From assembly GCA_049325415.1 (NCBI GenBank), contig JBMOLL010000119.1:1-37869 (forward strand): 37,869 nucleotides of DNA. Reading direction: 5' to 3'. The stretch's first letter is position 1; each line of letters begins with the position of its first letter. Below are positions 1-7,202 of this stretch, piece after piece. A program made the translations under genes and the position numbers. The notes under the pieces were generated by a model. The model was not told where the DNA came from, did not search any database, and saw nothing but the letters and a program-made list of their open reading frames with translations. This DNA comes from JBMOLL01 sp049325415 (GTDB taxonomy: Bacteria; Bacteroidota; Bacteroidia; Bacteroidales; GCA-2748055).

Positions 1-62
1 TCTCACTCCTCTCACCCTTCTCACTCCTCTCACTCTTCTCACTCCTCTCACTCTTCTCACAT
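1..62. repeat. CT-rich microsatellite (TCTCACTCC-like)
   Basis: Imperfect tandem units of the type TCTCACTCCTC / CTCACTCTTC run from the first base of the window to just before the lysS promoter. The purine/pyrimidine bias is nearly complete. A very similar array lies at 37680-37780, just upstream of tRNA-Lys, so this is a recurrent family of intergenic simple repeats here. The array is cut by the window edge, so its length is unknown. Confidence 0.85.
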
Positions 63-70
63 ACTTTTCC

Positions 71-78
71 TATCTTTG
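71..78 (+). promoter_or_regulatory. -7 box of the lysS promoter
   Basis: TATCTTTG matches the Bacteroidota -7 consensus TAnnTTTG exactly and lies 19 bases before the lysS ATG. No TTTG is visible at the expected -33 position, which falls inside the CT-rich repeat, so only half of the promoter is supported. Confidence 0.55.
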
Positions 79-97
79 CACCCTAATCCAAACACCC

Positions 98-1828
98 ATG
101 AGTCACCACGAACTGAGCGAACAGGAACAGATACGCAGAGAATCCCTCGAGGAGATGAGGAAACTGGGGATCAACCCCTACCCGGCACCGGCCTACCCGG
201 TCACGCACAAGGCAGCCACCATCCTTGCCGGATTCGATGAAACAAAAAACAACTTCCCGGAGGTCACCCTTGCCGGCCGCATCATGGGCCGCAGGATCAT
301 GGGCAGTGCCTCCTTTGCCGAGATCCAGGACGACAGCGACAGGATCCAGATCTACGTCCGCCGCGACGATATCTGCCCGGGCGAGGACAAGACCCTGTAC
401 AATACCGTTTTCAAGCGTCTGCTCGACATCGGCGACATCATCGGTGTGAAAGGTTTTGTATTTAAGACCCAGATGGGCGAAATCTCCGTCCATGTGCAGG
501 AGCTGACGATCCTCAGCAAGTCGATCCGTCCGCTGCCCGTGGTCAAGGAAAAAGACGGAAAAGTGTTTGATGCCGTCACTGACCCGGAGTTCCGCTACCG
601 GCAGCGCTACGTCGACCTGATCGTGAACCCCGAAGTACGCGATACCTTCCGCAAGCGCACGCAGATCATCAACTCACTTCGTGAGCTCTTCAACTCAAGG
701 GGCTATCTGGAGGTGGAAACGCCCGTGCTGCAGCCGATCCCCGGAGGTGCAGCAGCCCGTCCCTTCATCACGCACCACAACGCCCTGGATATCCCACTGT
801 ACCTGAGAATTGCCAATGAGCTCTACCTCAAGCGCCTGATAGTGGGCGGTTTCGACGGGGTCTACGAGTTCTCGCGGGATTTCCGCAACGAAGGTATGGA
901 CCGCAGTCATAACCCCGAGTTCACCGTGATGGAGATCTATGTTCCTTATAAGGATTACCACTGGATGATGGATTTCACCGAAGAGATGATCGAGAAAGTG
1001 GCGATGGACCTGCACGGTACCACGAAAGTGACCGTCGGGGACAGGGAAATTGATTTCAAGCGACCCTTTAAGAAAGTGACCATGATCGGTGCCATCAGGG
1101 AACACACCGGCATCGACATCGAAGGCATGAACGAGGAGCAGTTGCGGGAGGTATGCAAAAAACTGGGGATCGAAACCGACCCCTCCATGGGCAAGGGCAA
1201 GCTTATCGACGAGATCTTCGGCGAGAAATGCGAACATCATTATATCCAGCCCACCTTTATCATGGACTACCCCGTGGAGATGTCGCCCCTCTGCAAAAAG
1301 CACCGCGACAACCCCGAGCTCACCGAACGTTTCGAGCTGATGGTGAACGGCAAGGAGCTCTGCAATGCCTACTCCGAGCTGAACGACCCGATCGACCAGT
1401 ACGAACGCTTCAGGGAACAGATGGAATTGTCGGCCAAGGGCGACGACGAGGCCATGTTCATCGATATGGACTTCGTCCGCGCCCTCGAATACGGCATGCC
1501 CCCCACCAGCGGCATGGGGATCGGCATTGACCGGCTCACCATGCTCATGACCAACGCACCCGGCATCCAGGATGTGCTGTTCTTCCCCCAGATGAAACCC
1601 GAAAAGAAAGCTGTGGCCCAGGAAGACGGCGAAGACAAATTCACCGCCATTGGCGTACCTGCCGAATGGGTGGAACACCTGAAGAAGATGGGGTACACGA
1701 CGGTAGAGAAGCTGAAGGGGGTGGATAAGCCGGGGAAACTGCACCAGGAGATGATGGGGTACAGGAAGAAGAATAAGTTGGAAATTGGAACGGTAACCAT
1801 GGAACAGGTTACTGATTGGATAAAATAG
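98..1828 (+). CDS. lysS: Lysine--tRNA ligase (class II LysRS)
   Basis: Charges tRNA-Lys with lysine in the cytoplasm. The 576-aa protein has an N-terminal OB-fold anticodon-binding domain (about residues 55-165) and a class II catalytic core. Motif 2 begins FRNEGMDRSHNPEF at about residue 262, and motif 3, GMGIGIDRLTML, is at about 472-483. It is some 70 residues longer than E. coli LysRS. The extra C-terminal tail follows FFPQMKPEKK and has a WVEHLKKMGY...VEKLKG pattern resembling a helix-hairpin-helix element, which from memory is usual in Bacteroidota LysRS. The ATG at 98 follows a good -7 box. The cognate tRNA-Lys(UUU) is at the other end of the window. No doubt about identity. Confidence 0.98.
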   Translation: MSHHELSEQEQIRRESLEEMRKLGINPYPAPAYPVTHKAATILAGFDETKNNFPEVTLAGRIMGRRIMGSASFAEIQDDSDRIQIYVRRDDICPGEDKTLYNTVFKRLLDIGDIIGVKGFVFKTQMGEISVHVQELTILSKSIRPLPVVKEKDGKVFDAVTDPEFRYRQRYVDLIVNPEVRDTFRKRTQIINSLRELFNSRGYLEVETPVLQPIPGGAAARPFITHHNALDIPLYLRIANELYLKRLIVGGFDGVYEFSRDFRNEGMDRSHNPEFTVMEIYVPYKDYHWMMDFTEEMIEKVAMDLHGTTKVTVGDREIDFKRPFKKVTMIGAIREHTGIDIEGMNEEQLREVCKKLGIETDPSMGKGKLIDEIFGEKCEHHYIQPTFIMDYPVEMSPLCKKHRDNPELTERFELMVNGKELCNAYSELNDPIDQYERFREQMELSAKGDDEAMFIDMDFVRALEYGMPPTSGMGIGIDRLTMLMTNAPGIQDVLFFPQMKPEKKAVAQEDGEDKFTAIGVPAEWVEHLKKMGYTTVEKLKGVDKPGKLHQEMMGYRKKNKLEIGTVTMEQVTDWIK

Positions 1829-2036
1829 CCCACCTTCGCCAAGGCTACGGTGGACGGACTGGAGCTGCCGGGACTGAGTCCGGAGGTGGTGGCGGGGTGG
1901 ATACAATAATTCTCACCAGCGGCTTGCATGTAGTTTACATTCTCAAAATGCCCCCACCCCTGACCCCTCCCCCGCTCTGCCTTCGCGAAGCTATGGCGTA
2001 GCAAGGGGTTGGAGGGGGAGAGTTCACTGAGTATAA
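1829..2036. repeat. Degenerate interspersed palindromic repeats after lysS
   Basis: Two short palindromic elements are visible. At 1830-1853 CCACC...GGTGG encloses TTCGCCAAGGCTAC. At about 1981-2003 a related core TTCGCGAAGCTATGGCGTAG lies between a C-rich arm (about 1950-1973) and a G-rich arm (about 2004-2021), giving a large snap-back structure. The two cores look like diverged copies of one element. A small open frame crosses the region but has no coding character. Nothing else is seen between lysS and the terminator at 2071. Confidence 0.55.
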
Positions 2037-2070
2037 TAGTGTTAGTTGATTAATGGTTGACAAATAACTG

Positions 2071-2102
2071 AAAGCCTGCGAGTTTGATCGCGGGCTTTTT
2101 TT
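2071..2102 (+). terminator. Rho-independent terminator, lysS
   Basis: AAAGCCTGCGA (2071-2081) pairs with TCGCGGGCTTT (2088-2098) with one T-G wobble over a 6-nt loop, followed by a T run to 2102. A textbook intrinsic terminator, placed to end lysS transcription before the DUF2971 gene. Confidence 0.9.
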
Positions 2103-2137
2103 GTAACTTGTTTGACCTTTGAAATATTTGGCTTCTT

Positions 2138-3043
2138 ATGGAAGATTTTAATAAATATCCAAAACATTTTTATAAGTATACGCCTTTAGATATGAATATG
2201 ATTAAAGGGCTCATTAATTCTGAATTATGGTTTTCTGACCCTAAGACATTTAATGACCCTTTTGATTGTAAAATAGAATTAGACTTTAATTGTACACCAG
2301 AGGAACTCAAAAACTATCTTGATAAAATAAATCAATACTATTCTGACGTAGTTAAGACAATAAATGATCCTACTATTCAGATTAAATACATTAGAGAAAG
2401 GTATGGAAATCAGATTAGTGATAAGGATTGTATTAATATTATTGATAGAATATATAATAAGGGCGGTTTACTTTATACAGATATTGATAAAAAGATTGAA
2501 GTCTTTGTTTCAAATCCAGAGGGATTATATACTCAACTAAATAATAGTGCCTTTTCCGAAGTTAACAAATTTCGAATCTTAAGTTTAAGCAGAATCAATG
2601 ACAGTAGTACAATGTGGGCCCATTATGCAAACCAACATAAAGGCATTTGTTTAGAATTAGAGCTAGAAAAAGATATTCCTTTCTTCACTTTTCCATTGAA
2701 GGTGAGATATTGCAAGAAATATCCACGTTTTAATTATATCAAAGAATGGGGTTTTGAAAATGAATTTGTCATGCATATTTTTCGTTCAAAATATTCGAGT
2801 TGGAGATATGAAGAGGAGTATAGGATTGTAAAAGATACTCGTGAAACCTGTTTTAAGAATGGGGGTTTATTAAGTATAAATAGGTCGGCTATAAAGAAAG
2901 TTTTCTTTGGGTTAAAAAGTAGTGACAGTGATATTGATTTAGTAAAAGGCATAAACATTAAATATTTTGATAATAAGCTTATTTTGTATAAAGCTATAGA
3001 AAAACCAAAATCATTTAATCTTGGGTTTATCAGGATAAAGTAA
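2138..3043 (+). CDS. DUF2971 family protein
   Basis: A 301-aa cytoplasmic protein without signal peptide or membrane segment. The N-terminal pattern KYTPLD...LWFSDPKTFNDPFDC and the central SLSRINDSSTMWAHYANQHK followed by GICLELEL match my recollection of DUF2971. Members are scattered across bacteria, often in accessory regions, and have no established biochemical function; links to phage defence or toxin islands are only inference. The gene is strikingly AT-rich (TTTAAT, AATATA codons) compared with lysS before it and the genes after 5.3 kb, suggesting horizontal acquisition. It stands alone between the lysS terminator and the GxxExxY cassette. Confidence 0.8.
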   Translation: MEDFNKYPKHFYKYTPLDMNMIKGLINSELWFSDPKTFNDPFDCKIELDFNCTPEELKNYLDKINQYYSDVVKTINDPTIQIKYIRERYGNQISDKDCINIIDRIYNKGGLLYTDIDKKIEVFVSNPEGLYTQLNNSAFSEVNKFRILSLSRINDSSTMWAHYANQHKGICLELELEKDIPFFTFPLKVRYCKKYPRFNYIKEWGFENEFVMHIFRSKYSSWRYEEEYRIVKDTRETCFKNGGLLSINRSAIKKVFFGLKSSDSDIDLVKGINIKYFDNKLILYKAIEKPKSFNLGFIRIK

Positions 3044-3219
3044 TTTTCCAAGTATTTTCATCCTTTCCTTCGATTTGTCCCTCCTGTCCCCTAATCTAGC
3101 TAAACAAAAGCCAATGAAAGTACATTTACGAAGGAGGACGTTAAGGCTGAAGGGATTAACAAAACCCAAGTATTCCTTATAACTCGACATTAAAAAACAG
3201 AATGGGAAAATCTCACAAA

Positions 3220-3797
3220 TGTCTGCACCGTGATTACGCTGATTTTATGATTACCATGATTAATAGAGTAGAGAATCACCTGATCTTTGGTGAGTTTATC
3301 AATCTCTTAAATTCAAGGCTTCTGCTTCCAAAATTGAGCAATAGTCCAACCTCCAGGTTATAGGCTTCGAGGTAATTTTTAGCCTGGGCCAGGTGAACAT
3401 CTTCAAGATGAATTACTGCTTTTATTTCAACAGAAATTACATCCTAAATCAAAAAATCAACTCTTCGGGTTCCAATTTCATGGTTTTTATAGGATACCGG
3501 CATTACAAATTCACGCTGGTAATTTAAATTCCATTCGGTAAACTCAATTTCAAGAGCCCGCTGGTAAATTATCTCCTGAAATCCATTACCCAGAAATTTA
3601 TGCACCTCCATTGCGGCTCCAATAATCTTACCGGTTAATTCGCTGTATTTATATTCTTCAGACATATGAAATAAGTAAAAATCAAACCTGCTATTGTTCT
3701 CTTATATCTTAATGTGACGAATTAGAAAAATATCGCACCTCCCCTCCATTTTTTTTAATCATATAATCATAATATCAGTGTAATCACGGTGCAGACA
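3220..3797. mobile_element. GxxExxY cassette, copy 1 (inverted-repeat-bounded, decayed)
   Basis: A 578-bp unit bounded by an imperfect inverted repeat of about 43 nt. The left arm is 3220-3263 and the right arm 3755-3797; both read TGTCTGCACCGTGATTAC inward from the ends, identical over the first 18 bases, then CTGAT..TTATGATTA..ATGATTAA. Within each arm the word TGATTA recurs. It encloses the nonsense-mutated GxxExxY gene (3276-3665, minus strand) and about 90 bp of noncoding DNA. The same arrangement recurs at 4672-5231. No transposase is present, so if mobile it must be mobilised in trans. Confidence 0.65.
3276..3665 (-). pseudogene. GxxExxY protein, interrupted by a nonsense codon
   Basis: Reads from ATG at 3665 as a GxxExxY family protein (GNGFQEIIY motif; PD-(D/E)XK nuclease superfamily by family knowledge) until TAG at 3444-3446. 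In the same frame it continues to TGA at 3276-3278 with DVISVEIKAVIHLEDVHLAQ, LLLNFGSRSLEFKRLI and so on, matching the intact copy at 4703-5101 nearly residue for residue. At the stop, the intact copy has Glu in RRVDFLVEGV, so a single G-to-T change (GAG to TAG) explains it. The stop falls just before the ExK part of the putative active site, so the truncated 73-aa product should be inactive. A sequencing error is possible. Confidence 0.8.
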
Positions 3798-3925
3798 GTT
3801 GATAATAGTTACCACACCAACAAAAAAGCCCGTATAATTGATTCCATTGTCCGATTTTTTAAAACAATGTAAAATCCATCTGCCAGGCCAGGAGAAGAGC
3901 AAACAAGGAATATTTCATATCCAAA

Positions 3926-3955
3926 TTTGCCGATACTGAAAAATGCTTATTTTAG
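3926..3955 (+). promoter_or_regulatory. Candidate promoter of the flavodoxin gene
   Basis: TTTG at 3926-3929, an 18-nt spacer, then TATTTTAG at 3948-3955 (one mismatch to TAnnTTTG). The spacer is slightly short. If real, the transcript starts near 3960, which excludes the upstream TTG start at 3927 and supports the ATG at 3996 or 3999. Confidence 0.4.
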
Positions 3956-3995
3956 CAATGAAAACCAGCCGTTATATAAATTTCTTAATTCCTGC

Positions 3996-4526
3996 ATGAT
4001 GAAAAAGACTGCACTAATATTCAGCCCCCTTGGCGGAAGTGTCAACAACGTAGCCATCAAACTTGGAGAAGTGATTGGTAATGATAAGGTTGATATTTTT
4101 CATGTAAGCAAATTCACCAAAGGTGATCTGGCCGGATATGAACAGCTTATACTTATCGGGTCCACGGTAGGAGCCGATCACTGGACAAATGACGTGCCGG
4201 TTTATGAATGGCAGGAATTTTTCAGGGAAACGGCCGATATTGATCTTGAAGATAAAAAAGTGGCTATTGTCGGTCTCGGAAACAGTGTGCTTTACCCCGA
4301 ACACTTTGCCGACGGAATGGCCTTTCTTTACCGGAAAATGAAAGAGAAAAAAGCGGCACTGTTCGGTTTCGTTTCTGCAGAAGGTTATACTTTCACAGAT
4401 TCTGAAGCTTTAAATGATGAAGGGACTTTCTGTGGATTGCCCATTGATGAGGACAACGAAGATGAACTGACCACGGAAAGACTGAAAAAATGGATCGCCG
4501 CATTAAAACATGATTTTATGTTCTGA
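3996..4526 (+). CDS. Flavodoxin (long-chain, FldA-like)
   Basis: A soluble FMN-binding electron carrier of 176 aa, the usual length of long-chain flavodoxins. It begins MMKKTALIFSP; the frame is open upstream from a TTG at 3927, but that start overlaps a candidate promoter. The core is recognisable: GSTVGADHWTNDVP with W/Y near the flavin, then DKKVAIVGLGNSVLYPEHFADGM, YTFTDSEALNDEGTFCGLPI, DEDNEDELT and a final LKKWIAAL, all typical of FldA. The phosphate loop is unusual: SPLGGSV in place of T-x-T-G-x-T. It sits between two GxxExxY cassettes that read on the opposite strand. A role as ferredoxin substitute is inference. Confidence 0.85.
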   Translation: MMKKTALIFSPLGGSVNNVAIKLGEVIGNDKVDIFHVSKFTKGDLAGYEQLILIGSTVGADHWTNDVPVYEWQEFFRETADIDLEDKKVAIVGLGNSVLYPEHFADGMAFLYRKMKEKKAALFGFVSAEGYTFTDSEALNDEGTFCGLPIDEDNEDELTTERLKKWIAALKHDFMF

Positions 4527-4671
4527 GGGAATCTCCGTCCTGTAAAACAAAAAAACTCCTCTACTTTTCGGTAATGTTTGTGCGCCTGCGAATGTGTTTA
4601 CAGGTCAGGTTCTTATTACAATACGTACCGGGGGTAAGAATGAATCACCAATATAGAAAAACTCCTACAAA

Positions 4672-5231
4672 TGTCAGCATCTTGATTATGCTGATTATTT
4701 GATTACCTGGATTTCAGAGAATTTATAAGTCGATTAAATTCCAGGCTCCTGCTCCCAAAATTTATCAGTAATCCAATCTCCAAATGATAGGCTTCCAGGT
4801 AGTTTTTGGCCTGAGCAAGATGAACATCTTCAAGATGGATAACTGCCTTAATCTCGACCGCAATGACACCTTCGACCAGAAAATCAACCCGCCGGGTACC
4901 TATTTTATGATTTTTATATGAGACAGGCATTACGAATTCTCGTTCGAAATTGAGATGGCACTCAACCAGTTCTATGGCTAAAGCCCGCTGATAGATTACT
5001 TCCTGAAAACCATTGCCCAGGTATTTATGCACCTCCATTGCAGCCCCGATAATTTTACCGGTTAATTCGCTGTATTTATATTCTTCAGGCAAATAGACCA
5101 AGTTTAAAAAAGGATTAGATCTATGTCATCATAGTTCAATCTTTTAATGTGATAAGTAATCAAAAAATCGTGCATGGTTTCTAACTTTTTAATCATGCAA
5201 TTAAAAAATCAGCGTAATCACGGTGCTGACA
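4672..5231. mobile_element. GxxExxY cassette, copy 2 (inverted-repeat-bounded)
   Basis: A 560-bp unit with inverted-repeat ends like copy 1. The left arm is 4672-4713 (TGTCAGCATCTTGATTATGC...) and the right arm 5189-5231, whose complement reads TGTCAGCACCGTGATTACGC and then CTGATT...TGCATGATTAA. The right arm is closer to the copy 1 arms than to its own left arm, suggesting the left arm has drifted. It encloses the intact GxxExxY gene. The right edge lies 42 bp before the PadR promoter. Confidence 0.65.
4703..5101 (-). CDS. GxxExxY protein (PD-(D/E)XK-like)
   Basis: A 132-aa cytoplasmic protein. The signature GFQEVIYQRAL is at about residues 31-41 and a PD-(D/E)XK-type core RRVDFLVEGVIAVEIKAV follows (Asp, then E-x-K), consistent with the PDDEXK_3 superfamily. 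A nuclease-like fold is expected from family knowledge, but no activity is established to my knowledge. It ends near the left inverted-repeat arm, so the cassette contains little beyond this gene. The paralogue at 3276-3665 is about 80% identical by eye over the aligned part and carries a nonsense mutation. The only visible partners are the terminal repeats. Confidence 0.85.
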   Translation of the reverse strand: MVYLPEEYKYSELTGKIIGAAMEVHKYLGNGFQEVIYQRALAIELVECHLNFEREFVMPVSYKNHKIGTRRVDFLVEGVIAVEIKAVIHLEDVHLAQAKNYLEAYHLEIGLLINFGSRSLEFNRLINSLKSR

Positions 5232-5272
5232 ATGGGAGCTCTGAAAATTTATATAGCTTTCTTATATATTTG

Positions 5273-5304
5273 TTTGCTATATATAGATTTTCTATATATA
5301 TTTG
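5273..5304 (+). promoter_or_regulatory. padR promoter with internal operator palindrome
   Basis: A -33 TTTG (5273-5276) and -7 TATATTTG (5297-5304) are separated by exactly 20 nt, a near-perfect Bacteroidota promoter. The spacer holds a perfect inverted repeat, TATATATAGA (5278-5287), TTT, TCTATATATA (5291-5300), so a dimeric repressor bound there would cover both boxes. PadR regulators typically bind AT-rich palindromes at their own promoters. The expected start site falls at about 5308-5311, on the ATG at 5309. A second TATATTTG at 5265-5272 lacks a -33 partner. Confidence 0.7.
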
Positions 5305-5308
5305 CCTC

Positions 5309-5653
5309 ATGGTATCAAAAGAATTACTGAAGGGAACCCTTAAGACCATCATCCTCAAGCTTCTCCAGGAGAAAGGAAGGATGTACGGGTACGAGATTAC
5401 CAGAGAGGTTGAAAAGCTCTCCGAAGGGCAGATCAGGCTTACCTGGGGTGGATTGTACCCGGTTTTACACAAAATGGAAGCCGACAAACTGATCACCTCT
5501 GTCGAGGAAAACATAGGTCAGCGTGTCCGCAAATACTACTCTCTTACCCCGACGGGCATGGAAACGGCGAAGGAAAAGATCCGGGAATTCCTGGATTATA
5601 TCCGGGTGATGGAAGGGATCATCTCTCCCCTGCCCGGAGTGAATTTCACCTGA
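5309..5653 (+). CDS. PadR family transcriptional regulator
   Basis: A 114-aa winged-helix DNA-binding protein (VSKELLKGTLKTIILKLL, GRMYGYEIT, and the PadR hallmark WGGLYPVLHKMEADKLI, then RKYYSLTPTG). Length and motifs fit the short PadR type with a C-terminal dimerisation helix. The frame is open upstream to 5174, but the start at 5309 is chosen because family homology begins there and the promoter occupies 5273-5304. It is 33 bp from the next gene, so the two form an operon. PadR genes commonly control an adjacent HAAS-domain membrane protein, and the downstream protein has such an N-terminus. It probably represses itself through the spacer palindrome. Confidence 0.93.
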   Translation: MVSKELLKGTLKTIILKLLQEKGRMYGYEITREVEKLSEGQIRLTWGGLYPVLHKMEADKLITSVEENIGQRVRKYYSLTPTGMETAKEKIREFLDYIRVMEGIISPLPGVNFT

Positions 5654-5686
5654 TCCTACCGGCTTCTTCTTCTAAAACCCTCTTAT

Positions 5687-6970
5687 ATGAAGAGCCTATC
5701 AGATAATGAACTGAAAATCCTCAAAAGGGAGATTGACAGCAGTGGTCTCACGTATGTTAAAATGCGTAACGAACTGCTGGATCACCTCTGTTGCTGTATC
5801 GAAGAAAAGATGCTGGACGGTTTGGATTTTCCGGAGGCTCTTCTTGCAGTGCGTGCCGAAATGGGAAAGAATTGTATCCGTTATATCCAGGAAGACACGC
5901 TGTTTTTAGTTAATCAAAAATACAGAACGATGAAAAAACTGATGTATATCATGGGCATTGTGGCACCGGTTCTGCTTCTACTGGCTGCCATTCTAAAAAT
6001 CCAGCACTGGCCGGGCGCCGGACCGCTGCTGGTGTTCGGCTGGTCGCTCCTGGCTGCCGTCTATATTCCTGCCTTTATCATTGTCAAGATCCGTGATACC
6101 CGGAAGGAAGGTAAAAAAGTGAAGTGGGGCCTGTATATTTCCGGCATGGTTTCAGGAATCATTATCATAGCAGGGACCCTGTTTAAAATTATGCACTGGC
6201 CCGGCGCCGGTTTTATGATCAGCCTGGCAGGACTGGTATCTGTCCTGGTCTTCATTCCGGTTCTCATAATAAATACCGTGAATGATAAAGTGAACCAGGT
6301 GCAGAGTTTCACCATTCTCGTTTTTGTATTGTCATTTCTGGCCCTGACATACATGACCACTTCCCTCAACATCAGTAAAAGTGTGCTGGGTGCATTCAGA
6401 CTGCCGCTGGACAACAACAAGAAAATAACAGCGATATTGGAAAAAAATAACGGGATTGTATTAAACAGGCTTGAAACAATCGAATCGCCATTGGCCGACA
6501 GCATAAAATCCATTACTGAACAGGCCGATGAACTTTCATCTTACATTATCGGGACCATGCAGATCCTGGTCACTGCCTGCGACAGCCATAATTCAGATGT
6601 TGTAAATGAAAATGGAGAGATTGATTTTGTCAATTTAAGGAAAAAAGAAGAAGCGGATATCTCATCCAGGATCATGCTGGGCATAGACCATGAACCAAGG
6701 GGTCAGGAGATTGCACGCAGAATGAATTCCTTAAGGAACAGTATTATTAACCTGGGAGATGAGAAGCTCAGCATGATGGCAGACCAGTTATTAAGTACCT
6801 CCGTTCCGGATAAAGTGGGTACCTCTTCCTGGGTATTTTACAGTTTTGAACACCTGCCCATGGTCAGTATCCTCCTTCAACTTTCCAACATCCGGGTCAA
6901 CACCGGTCTTTTGGAAGCTGAGGTTCTAAGCCGGATGGCAGAAAACGATGATGATCACCCGATCAATTAA
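5687..6970 (+). CDS. HAAS-like / GldL-like / GldM-N-like membrane fusion protein
   Basis: A 427-aa inner-membrane protein. Residues 1-65 look like the HAAS/DUF1700-type N-domain that accompanies PadR regulators (MRNELLDHLCCCIEEKM). Residues 83-200 hold two membrane hairpins, each with the GldL signature: KIQHWPGAG at 104-112 and KIMHWPGAG at 167-175. A fifth helix (208-224, FTILVFVLSFLALTYM) begins a stretch resembling the GldM N-terminus: TTSLNISKSVLGAF, about 150 predominantly helical residues, then SWVFYSFEHLPMVSILLQLS and LLEAEVLSRM at about 381-417. The GldL glutamate normally found in the helix after HWPGA is absent; Val and Ala occupy that stretch. No gldKN or sprA neighbours are present, so this is not the T9SS motor locus. 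The similarity is from motif memory, not alignment; function is unknown. Confidence 0.7.
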   Translation: MKSLSDNELKILKREIDSSGLTYVKMRNELLDHLCCCIEEKMLDGLDFPEALLAVRAEMGKNCIRYIQEDTLFLVNQKYRTMKKLMYIMGIVAPVLLLLAAILKIQHWPGAGPLLVFGWSLLAAVYIPAFIIVKIRDTRKEGKKVKWGLYISGMVSGIIIIAGTLFKIMHWPGAGFMISLAGLVSVLVFIPVLIINTVNDKVNQVQSFTILVFVLSFLALTYMTTSLNISKSVLGAFRLPLDNNKKITAILEKNNGIVLNRLETIESPLADSIKSITEQADELSSYIIGTMQILVTACDSHNSDVVNENGEIDFVNLRKKEEADISSRIMLGIDHEPRGQEIARRMNSLRNSIINLGDEKLSMMADQLLSTSVPDKVGTSSWVFYSFEHLPMVSILLQLSNIRVNTGLLEAEVLSRMAENDDDHPIN

Positions 6971-7001
6971 GCAGGTCCATCCCCATAAAATGACAGGAAG
7001 A

Positions 7002-7066
7002 AGTTCAGGTTCTGGACATCTGCTTTTCCCCTCTGACCATAAAACCCCCGAACCTGAACTATTTTT
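7002..7066 (+). terminator. Terminator of the padR operon
   Basis: AGTTCAGGTTC (7002-7012) is perfectly complementary to GAACCTGAACT (7050-7060), followed by ATTTTT. The 11-bp stem has a long 37-nt loop, which is unusual, but the T run supports termination of the padR-fusion operon. Confidence 0.65.
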
Positions 7067-7202
7067 CCTGACCCTGCGGGATTGTTCCCTGTAATTGAAC
7101 TTTCCTTCCCGGTCGGCACCGGTTTTAGTTCATAATATTGTAACAGGTGAACCGGCTTTTGCCTTTTTGCCTGAAATCAAAATTTTGCCTAAACCGAACG
7201 TC

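Noticed and set aside
695..1906. 403-aa open frame antisense to lysS
   Set aside because: Complete overlap with an unmistakable lysS; the frame is kept open by codon bias and shows no domain.
5687..6970. Part of the T9SS motor locus
   Set aside because: No gldK, gldN or sprA/E/T neighbours, and the GldL motor glutamate is absent; it is treated as a relative rather than a motor component.
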